11,427 bases of DNA from CAZAYP01 sp964489425 [NCBI: uncultured Verrucomicrobiota bacterium]. Lineage in GTDB: Bacteria > Verrucomicrobiota > Kiritimatiellia > RZYC01. A model generated the notes under the pieces. The model was not told where the DNA came from. It did not search any database and saw only the letters and a list, made by a program, of their open reading frames with translations. The DNA is taken from NCBI GenBank assembly GCA_964489425.1, contig CAZAYP010000122.1, forward strand, positions 1 to 11,427. Direction: 5' to 3'. Below, piece by piece: positions 6,369 to 11,427 of the stretch. A program made the translations under genes and the position numbers. Position 1 is the first letter of the stretch. Every line of letters begins with the position of its first letter.

Positions 6369-6800
6369 GCACCGCCGGATGGCCGACCGTGGCAGTGACC
6401 CGCATGAACTGCTTGATGGTGCGCTGGATCTGGTCGTCAAGAATGCCCCGGTCAGTGGCCACAATGACGGAATCGAAGATGTCCCTGGCGTCATGGCGCA
6501 GGCCAATGAGCTGGTGGGCGAGCCGGGCGTTGGAGATGGATTCGCCTCTGCCCGACGAATGCTCGATCAGGTAGCGCCGGCCACATCCATGCTCCGCCAC
6601 GTCCGCCAGCAGCTTGCGCACCAGGTCGAGTTGGTAGTAGCGCGGGAACACCTAGCGGCGCTTCTTTGTCCTGCTCCTGGGGTGCTTCTCTTCGGTAACC
6701 TGAGCATAGTTTTCCAGAATGTTGGTCAGGCTGGCGGGTCGAGCATGTAGCAACGGGTGGGAATGTGGGCGTTTGGGAACGGCCGCGTCAATGTCCTCGT
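6328..6800 (-). pseudogene. fragment of type I restriction HsdR subunit, decayed
   Basis: Minus-strand translation matches the helicase entry region of type I restriction R subunits. It reads LTNILENYAQVTEEKH (about 6735-6690), then after an in-frame TAG (6652-6654) FPRYYQLDLVRKLLADVAEH, then RRYLIEHSSGRGESISNARL, HQLIGLRH and DIFDSVIVATDRGILDDQIQ. The family's Walker A, normally HSAGSGKS, reads HSSGRGES, so the ATP-binding lysine is lost. Homology stops shortly after VTATVGHP (about 6375), close to the end of the abiEii gene. A full HsdR has about 1000 residues; only about 120-140 remain. The right limit near 6800 is approximate. It is a dead remnant, with no HsdM or HsdS in the window. Confidence 0.75.
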
Positions 6801-6993
6801 CAATCGCGTGCTGGTTTGATATTCAACCCCTTGGCCTCAAAGCAGTACGATATGATCGAGCACATGCATCTACAGGCCCACGTTGGCGCGTGCCGAATCC
6901 AGCGAAGAATTGCATTCCTTTACCGCCTATGCAAAAACGCTGAAGTCTATTTGCATATGTGTACGGCAGCATCTTGCAGGAGTCTGATTGGTA

Positions 6994-7883
6994 TTACTTG
7001 GGCAACTGATAAAGCCGCGCAATATCGTTTGATGTCAGCACGCGTTCATACAGTCTCACCTCATCGATCAATCCGACGTAGTGGTCAGAGTCAGAAAGTT
7101 CGGAGTTCTCACCCAGCTTTGCCAATTTAGTATTGGATAAGGAATTGGTTTGAATTGCTCGGAACTCTTCTTGTCCATCAATGTATGCGATCCCCTCGGA
7201 ACCATCATATGTGTATGCGATGTGATGCCATTCATCCTTAGGTATTTTTTTGCTGTGCTCCAACAATTGGGTGTGCCTATTCCGCGGTTTGTGGCAAGCC
7301 CTTCAGTATAAATCTCGAAGTAGTTTGGTGCGTCCCAACCCTTAGACCAGATGCGGGGATTATCCGTGCCTCCTTCGGAGAAATTGATCCACGCGGCAAA
7401 CGTCACCTTGGATCGTGAAAAGGCAAGTGAGGCAGAATGCTGGACCGTTATGTCGTCATTCCCGTCAAATCTGTATGCGCATCCCGCAACGCCGAACCGA
7501 TTGGTTGCGAGAGTGGCGCCATGGACGACACCATTATTTCCGTTTGTCGTCGCGTCGTTGGCATTGCCATCGAATGGCCAATATGCAACAAGTCCATTCA
7601 ACAGATTCGTATCGGGTACGCCGCGGACACGGAAAAACATTGGGATGTCGGTCGTCATCGCGTCGGTGGTGACAACCACTCTGGTGAGTCCAGTCCAGTT
7701 TGTGCGCTCAGCGTCAATGAGGCTTGCGGCCCATTCTACCGCTACGGTAGTTCCGACTTGTGCTCCCCAGAAAGACATCGTCCCGTTTCCCCTGATTGAA
7801 CCTATTTCTATTTCCTGCGCATTTGCTGCTACGACAAAAATCGCCGCAATAAATGCTTTCGCAAATTTCTTATACACGTTCAT
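6994..7883 (-). pseudogene. secreted LamG (concanavalin A-like) protein, frameshifted
   Basis: ATG 7883 is preceded by AAGGAGG one base upstream and opens a clear signal peptide (MNVYKKFAKAFIAAIFVVAANA, then QE). Residues about 23-90 form a short module ending in DIPMFFRVRG that I associate with Kiritimatiellota-type exported proteins. From about residue 95 a LamG/Laminin_G_3 domain follows (LVAYWPFDGNANDATTNGN, then FAAWINFSEGG). After TPNCWSTAKK the frame turns to nonsense and ends at 7068. The missing half of the domain (IPKDEWHHIAYTYDG to VGLIDEVRLYERVLTSNDIA) continues in the -1 frame to 6994. The switch lies at or just before an A7 tract (7251-7245). Restored, the product would have about 296 aa. 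It could be a true pseudogene, a base-calling error or slippage. Base composition is lower in GC than neighbouring genes. Confidence 0.75.
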
Positions 7884-8340
7884 TCCTCCTTTTGGGCGAA
7901 TGTAGCACTGGCCAACTGTGGCTGATAATAGCAGGTTTTTCGCCTGCGGAGCGCCGGCCCTATGTTGGTTCAGCAGGCCTAGACCAGGATCCTTAGCGAA
8001 CGGGCGGCGGGTTTCTTTTGTCAACAGCACATCTCCAATGGCTGACGATAATTTAGTTAGGGTAATGCTAACCCCTATCTGGGGTGGCGTCAAGAACATG
8101 TAGCTCAAAATCGGGTGCGGGCTAGCGGGCGGGCGGGATTGGGTGCCGCTCAGCCAGCACATCGGCAGCACTTTTGCAGCTGCCCCCCGACTTCGGGCGT
8201 CTGGGATGCGGCCCGCGAAACCAGTGTTAGCCATTCGATCTTTTCCGCACCAGTCAGCCAGCCCCAGCTATATCCGTCCCCCTAGTCAAAATGTTCGTGG
8301 CCGATTTCCGCCTGGTCCACGGCGACTTAATTCGCCCACA
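7884..8340. other. intergenic stretch between LamG and sigma-like genes
   Basis: I find no convincing gene. The LamG frame is open leftward to 8234, but that extension has no ribosome binding site near its start and would bury the signal peptide. The region holds several dyads: GCAGG/CCTGC (7931-7947), GTTAG/CTAAC (8056-8072) and ACCCC/GGGGT (8071-8085). The last two overlap, so only one can form. No promoter for LamG with both hexamers is visible; an isolated minus-strand TTGACA lies at 8024-8019. Confidence 0.4.
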
Positions 8341-8348
8341 ATATCCGT

Positions 8349-8354
8349 TATAAT
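8349..8354 (+). promoter_or_regulatory. candidate -10 for the sigma-like gene leader
   Basis: A perfect TATAAT occurs 230 bp upstream of the sigma-like gene. The -35 region is poor (CTTAAT at 17-bp spacing), so an activator or an element-specific polymerase form may be involved, or the match is chance. If used, the transcript would carry a leader of about 220 nt. Confidence 0.35.
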
Positions 8355-8381
8355 TATCTGAGCGGGCTGTTCATCATCGCC

Positions 8382-8582
8382 GTGCACGTTGGTCCTGGCA
8401 CAGGCTCGGTCTTGCAGCCCGGCACAGTTGCTTCCGCCATGCGGCATCCATGCCGGCAGGGACAGCAACTCCATAGGCGTAAATATATCGACCGCACCAA
8501 TGCGGTTACCAATCTGGTGACCGCCGGCGTGGCGAATGCCCTGTCCAAGACGGTCACCTCCCACAACAACAAACGGAGGTGA
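8382..8582 (+). CDS. possible leader ORF upstream of sigma-like gene
   Basis: A 66-codon frame from GTG 8382 (or ATG 8439 in frame) ends at TGA 8580-8582, inside the Shine-Dalgarno region and 2 nt before the sigma-like ATG. The C-terminal half (RRKYIDRTNAVTNLV, then SHNNKRR) is basic. No good ribosome binding site precedes either start and I recognise no family. Its interest lies in position: ribosomes finishing this frame would open the hairpin that hides the downstream start. It may equally be a chance frame in a structured leader. Confidence 0.25.
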   Translation: MHVGPGTGSVLQPGTVASAMRHPCRQGQQLHRRKYIDRTNAVTNLVTAGVANALSKTVTSHNNKRR

Positions 8583-8584
8583 AT
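8491..8584 (+). promoter_or_regulatory. structured leader with mutually exclusive helices hiding the SD
   Basis: Three perfect stems can be read in the leader. ACCGCA/TGCGGT with a CCAA loop lies at 8491-8506. Helix A pairs GGTGACCG (8516-8523) with CGGTCACC (8551-8558). Helix B pairs TCACCTCC (8554-8561) with GGAGGTGA (8575-8582), which contains the Shine-Dalgarno. A and B share 8554-8558 and so cannot both form. Helix B closes the ribosome site; helix A frees it. The 13-nt loop of B is an unpaired A/C run. This is the layout of a translational riboswitch, thermosensor or leader-peptide switch; the signal is unknown. Confidence 0.6.
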
Positions 8585-9262
8585 ATGAGCCCGGCAACTG
8601 GGGCATTGTTAGTCGACCGTATCCGGCCAATAATCCAGGCGACGGTGCCGCACGCCGTGAAGCAGGTCGGCGCTGAGGACGTTGGCGAGTTGGTCCAGGA
8701 CACCGTGGTCATGGCCGCACAGATCCTCGATAGCTGTGAATCACGAGGAAAGGCCATAATCCCCAATTCGGTGGCCTACTACGCCATCAAGCTCGCCCAA
8801 ACAGGCCGGCGTTCCTACGGCGCTACACGAACCGATGCGCTATGCCCGGCTGCACAACTCGATGGTCGGTCAACTGTGGCCTCCATGGACGAGGATATAC
8901 CAGACGAACAGGGCGATGGGCTGACGTTCCATGACATGCTGGCGGCCCCCGTAGAGGATCCCGCCCAGCAGGCAGGCCGTGAGGTCGACTGGGCTGGATT
9001 GATGAATGGCCTGAGCGATCATCAGTTGGCGATCATCAGGGCCACCGTCAATGGCGACCAAATGGACATGCTGGCCCGGCAGTTTGGCGTGAGCGCTCCC
9101 AGGGTGACCCAACTCAAACGGGCCTTGGGGCAGGAGATCAAGGAACGATGGGGTGTAACCGCCCTCGAGGACGCAACTCGTTCACCGATGTGGATCGGGA
9201 CCATTCAGGCCGGCCGGGAACAGTCTTTGTGCCAGCACGAGCGCGCAAAAGCGTGGGCTTAA
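8585..9262 (+). CDS. sigma-70-family-like factor of a PVC mobile-element type
   Basis: A 225-aa soluble protein. Residues about 29-75 (EDVGELVQDTVVMAAQILDS to SVAYYAIKLAQTGRRSYG) resemble sigma region 2, though shortened. A middle segment holds CPAAQLDG, SMDED and LTFHDMLA. Residues about 130-172 (DWAGLMNGLSDHQLAIIRAT to GVSAPRVTQLKRALGQEIKE) look like a sigma region 4 HTH. I recall similar proteins near phage and island genes in planctomycetes and Verrucomicrobia. It could redirect RNA polymerase to element promoters or act as a simple DNA-binding regulator. ATG 8585 is chosen because GGAGG (8575-8579) lies 5 nt upstream; the GTG at 8579 is inside that site. Its leader can fold to hide the site. 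It is the last gene before the terminator and conserved right end. Confidence 0.7.
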   Translation: MSPATGALLVDRIRPIIQATVPHAVKQVGAEDVGELVQDTVVMAAQILDSCESRGKAIIPNSVAYYAIKLAQTGRRSYGATRTDALCPAAQLDGRSTVASMDEDIPDEQGDGLTFHDMLAAPVEDPAQQAGREVDWAGLMNGLSDHQLAIIRATVNGDQMDMLARQFGVSAPRVTQLKRALGQEIKERWGVTALEDATRSPMWIGTIQAGREQSLCQHERAKAWA

Positions 9263-9292
9263 TGATGGTTTGGCTTGGCGATCGTTCGAAAG

Positions 9293-9319
9293 GGGGGAGG
9301 TCGAACTCCCCCTTTTTTT
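9293..9319 (+). terminator. rho-independent terminator after sigma-like gene
   Basis: GGGGGAG (9293-9299), loop GTCGAA, CTCCCCC (9306-9312) and then seven T residues, 30 bp after the sigma-like stop codon. It is nearly identical to the terminator at 54-79 and begins the shared right-end block. Confidence 0.9.
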
Positions 9320-9812
9320 CACTGTCATTTGGAGGTAACCCAACACTTGCGTATCCGCCCACGCTTTTGCAACGCCCTGGATTTAAATTTGTTGGGCCGT
9401 GTTTCGGATGCCGGGGTTGGCGATGTGGAAAATGGGCCGCTTTTTGCAAGCGAACGATCCATAAACGCATTTATGGAGGGTGGATGGTTGTGATGGCGGG
9501 GCTGGTGGCGGCGCGCTGCCGGACCACGAACAGTCGGTGGATGGCTATGGATGTTGTCGTATTGCTCGATCAAACCACCAAACTGAACCGTGGTTTACAA
9601 TAAGAAAAAAAGAAAATCGACGGTGGGTGGGGTGCATTTTTCGAGGTGGTTGGTTAATCGGGGCCAGAGGCCCATATTTGCAGCTGGATGATTTGGTTAC
9701 TTTATGGTTACTTTCTAAGACGCCGTCGGGAAGAAACGGCAAGAGCAGAGAAACGCAAACAAGCGCACGCCCCAGAAAGCCGGACTCGCAGAATACCCTT
9801 GATTTTATTGGT

Positions 9813-9834
9813 TAAAATGCGGTTTTCACCGCAT
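9813..9834 (-). terminator. hairpin beside second att core, possible tRNA terminator (minus strand)
   Basis: ATGCGG (9817-9822) pairs with CCGCAT (9829-9834) around loop TTTTCA, with TTTT following on the minus strand. It is the same hairpin as at 519-540 with two loop bases changed. Confidence 0.4.
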
Positions 9835-9852
9835 GGAACAAGGGGGAAAAGG

Positions 9853-9903
9853 TGGTGGATGCTCAGGGACTCGAACCCTGGACCCGCTGATTAAGAGTCA
9901 GCT
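9853..9903 (-). tRNA. tRNA-Lys(CUU) 3' fragment, second attachment core (partial)
   Basis: Identical over 51 bp to 559-609: anticodon arm with CUU (9895-9893), T-arm, 3' acceptor strand and CCA on the minus strand. What follows at 9904 is unlike any tRNA 5' half and unlike 610 onward. Identity extends 16 bp beyond the tRNA 3' end, to 9837. This is the junction core between the complete element and the next one. Confidence 0.9.
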
Positions 9904-9933
9904 TCGCCGTCAATACAGTCCTGATTAAAATGC

Positions 9934-9962
9934 TTGACTGTCCCTAAATTGTCCCCAATAAT
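9934..9962 (+). promoter_or_regulatory. promoter of integrase 2
   Basis: TTGACT (9934-9939) and AATAAT (9957-9962) are separated by exactly 17 bp. The spacer contains two direct TGTCCC copies (9939-9944 and 9950-9955) that could be binding sites for the recombinase or a regulator. Transcription would start about 40 nt before the integrase ATG, and a short dyad GTGC/GCAC (9973-9988) lies in the leader. Confidence 0.6.
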
Positions 9963-10006
9963 GACCGGCATAGTGCACCTTAACGCACGGAAAGGCAGGC
10001 TTGGTC

Positions 10007-11305
10007 ATGACACGAAAATTAAGACGCGGAAGTTTGTATCAGCGGGGTTCGGTCTACTGGTTGAAGTATATGGTGGATGGCCGGATGCTTTACCAAAGTC
10101 TCGACACCACCAATAAAGCTGAGGCCGAAAAGAAGCGCAGCGAGATCATGCGACCTCTGTTGGCTGGCGCGAAATCTGATGTAATGGCCGCCATGGTCAA
10201 TCGTCTGGAAGACGCCCAGCAGGCCCAGAAGGATCTGGCGCCAGCCCTTGAGATCGCGGAAGCATGGCCGGCTTACGAGCGGGCCGGAAATCGCCCGGAC
10301 TCCGGGCCAAGGACCCTTGCCGGTTACGCGTCGCAGTTCTCCCGCTTCCAACGATGGCTGGATGCCAACCATGCGGCCATTGTGGAACTGCGGCACGTGG
10401 ACTCGAAAATAGCGACCGCGTATGCCGCCGATCTCAAAGCCGCCGGAGTCACGCCATCCACCTACAACCAGCATATTAAGACGCTCGACCTAATCTGGAG
10501 CGTTCTCAAAGTTTCGGCCAAGATTTCCGTGAACCCTTGGGCCTGGGACAAAAAATCGAAAACCGGCATGCAGCGGCTGACCATCAACAAGGTTGCCCAC
10601 CGCAAGAAAGCCCTGTCCCTGGAGCAGATCGAGACGCTTCTGGCCACGGCGGCGGGCGATTACAAGGACATGCTGACCCTGCTGGCATATACCGGCCAGC
10701 GGCTGGTTGACATTGTCATGCTGATGTGGGATTCCGTGGATTTCCGCCGGCGGGTGATAACGCTTTGTCCGCGGAAAACCGAGCGGCGCACCGCAAAAGA
10801 AGTTTTCATCCCCCTGTTGCCGGCGGCGGAGAGCGTTCTCCTGAAGCGCAAGCGGGCGGGCAAATATGTGTTCCCGGACCTCGTGGCCGAGTACCATCGC
10901 GATGTTGGCAGCGCCATGGTTAAGAAACTGGGCGCCATATTCGACGCCGCCGGGCTGGACCGTCACAAAGAGGGTAATGGTGGCCGGGCCGTCGTGGCCT
11001 ACGGCGCCCACTCACTCCGCCACGGCTTCATAACCATTGCCAGAGCCGCTGGCATCCCCGATGCCGTCATTCGCCAGATTACCGGCCACAGCAGCAGCGA
11101 GATGGTTGAACACTACACGCAGTTCGACAAAGCCCTGGCGGGCGCCCTGGCCATGAAATCTCTGGATTCGGCCCTGCCGGTGGAGCCCGCCAAGGCCCTG
11201 CCGCCAGCCCAGCCCGACATGGACAAGATTCGTTCCCTAGTGGCCGCGCTGACTCCCCAAAACGCCCGTTCCGTGAAGACTCAACTGCTGGCCCTGCTCG
11301 GCTGA
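10007..11305 (+). CDS. tyrosine-type site-specific recombinase (integrase 2)
   Basis: A 432-aa relative of integrase 1 in the next element of the array. A short basic N-terminal arm-binding region contains the SLYQRGSVYWLKYMVDGR pattern. A core-binding domain (about 85-190, with TPSTYNQHIK) and a complete catalytic domain follow. Catalytic residues are Arg232 in TGQRLVDIV, Lys257 in CPRKT, His335-x-x-Arg338 in HSLRH, His361 in TGHSS and nucleophile Tyr370 in VEHYTQF. ATG 10007 has AGGCAGG about 7 nt upstream; the TTG at 10001 is less likely. It lies 103 bp from its att core. Similarity to integrase 1 is strong in the catalytic part and weaker at the N-terminus, consistent with distinct arm sites and a shared core. 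Confidence 0.95.
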   Translation: MTRKLRRGSLYQRGSVYWLKYMVDGRMLYQSLDTTNKAEAEKKRSEIMRPLLAGAKSDVMAAMVNRLEDAQQAQKDLAPALEIAEAWPAYERAGNRPDSGPRTLAGYASQFSRFQRWLDANHAAIVELRHVDSKIATAYAADLKAAGVTPSTYNQHIKTLDLIWSVLKVSAKISVNPWAWDKKSKTGMQRLTINKVAHRKKALSLEQIETLLATAAGDYKDMLTLLAYTGQRLVDIVMLMWDSVDFRRRVITLCPRKTERRTAKEVFIPLLPAAESVLLKRKRAGKYVFPDLVAEYHRDVGSAMVKKLGAIFDAAGLDRHKEGNGGRAVVAYGAHSLRHGFITIARAAGIPDAVIRQITGHSSSEMVEHYTQFDKALAGALAMKSLDSALPVEPAKALPPAQPDMDKIRSLVAALTPQNARSVKTQLLALLG

Positions 11306-11427
11306 CAATCTCCGTCTTGAGCCAATCCACCGCCGGCTGTCCGACGGGGGGCCTCGGTCATCCGCGGTCGCTCCAAGGCTGTGTCGGCGATGGTGGTAAG
11401 AGGCTGAAGTAGAGAGAGGTGTGCGGA

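Larger units (their letters stand above)
559..9852. mobile_element. complete integrative element (~9.3 kb) in a tandem array at tRNA-Lys
   Basis: The element is bounded by two identical tRNA-Lys att cores 9294 bp apart. It begins with a tyrosine recombinase next to the left core and ends with a terminator and right-end block next to the right core. It encodes a HUH Rep and a HTH/excisionase-like protein, so it has the parts needed to integrate, excise and probably replicate as a circle. No conjugation or capsid genes are visible, so it resembles an integrative mobilizable or satellite-type element rather than an ICE or prophage. Cargo between the rep module and the sigma-like gene comprises AbiE, an HsdR remnant and a LamG protein. 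Boundaries are inferred from the repeats; the element name and family are unknown to me. Confidence 0.8.
9293..9903. repeat. right-end block of complete element, direct repeat copy 2
   Basis: The counterpart of 54-609, in the same orientation. It has the same order: terminator, ungapped conserved segment (9328-9501), diverged middle (about 9505-9735), conserved AAAGGGGG-type tail, hairpin and att core. Sequence upstream of 9293 does not match sequence upstream of 54, so homology begins at the terminator. No gene with a ribosome binding site is evident. The plus-strand frame through 9148-9603 runs across the terminator and is not credible as one gene. Confidence 0.85.

Noticed and set aside
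7884-8234. 117-residue N-terminal extension of the LamG frame
   Set aside because: It would bury a clear signal peptide, while ATG 7883 has an AAGGAGG directly upstream.
9148-9603. 151-aa plus-strand frame
   Set aside because: It overlaps the end of the sigma-like gene and reads through a strong terminator; the equivalent frame in the other repeat copy contains two stop codons.
1-11427. CRISPR array or insertion sequence
   Set aside because: No regularly spaced repeats, transposase, or terminal inverted repeats with target duplications were found; the repeats present are explained by the att and right-end blocks.

Overview
The window looks like part of an integrative-element array in a bacterium of the PVC superphylum, most likely a Kiritimatiellota or related lineage. 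That placement is inference. It rests on a secreted LamG protein whose N-terminal module resembles ones I associate with that group, on a sigma-70-like protein of a type I associate with planctomycete and verrucomicrobial genomes, and on GC-rich coding sequence. No housekeeping gene is present to confirm it.

The key landmark is a 51-bp fragment of a tRNA-Lys(CUU) gene, running from the anticodon stem to CCA on the minus strand. It occurs twice (559-609 and 9853-9903), exactly 9294 bp apart. Neither copy has the 5' half of a tRNA. Each is followed directly by a different but related tyrosine recombinase gene (735-2039 and 10007-11305). Each is preceded by a similar right-end block that starts with a rho-independent terminator (54-609 and 9293-9903). 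The simplest reading is a tandem array: the right end of one element (1-558), one complete element of about 9.3 kb (559-9852), and the left end of a third (9853-11427), all sharing a tRNA-Lys attachment core. The intact tRNA would then lie to the right of the window.

Layout of the complete element: the integrase (+) converges on a small HTH/excisionase-like gene. Beyond that lies a minus-strand pair with an ATGA overlap, a HUH-type rolling-circle Rep and a protein resembling the methenyl-THF synthetase (5-formyl-THF cyclo-ligase) fold but without its glycine-rich loop. A 510-bp gap with an elaborate dyad over the rep start separates these from cargo. The cargo is an AbiEi/AbiEii type IV toxin-antitoxin pair (+), a decayed fragment of a type I restriction HsdR subunit (-), and a frameshifted secreted LamG protein (-). 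The right end carries a sigma-70-like gene (+) with a strong terminator, then the conserved right-end block and the att core.

Working model (inference): integrase plus the HTH protein handle integration and excision, Rep handles replication of the excised form, AbiE provides phage defence or element maintenance, and the sigma-like protein may control element genes. Two key genes, rep and the sigma-like gene, have Shine-Dalgarno sequences that can be locked in long RNA helices. At the sigma-like gene the helix competes with an alternative one, an arrangement typical of a regulatory RNA switch.
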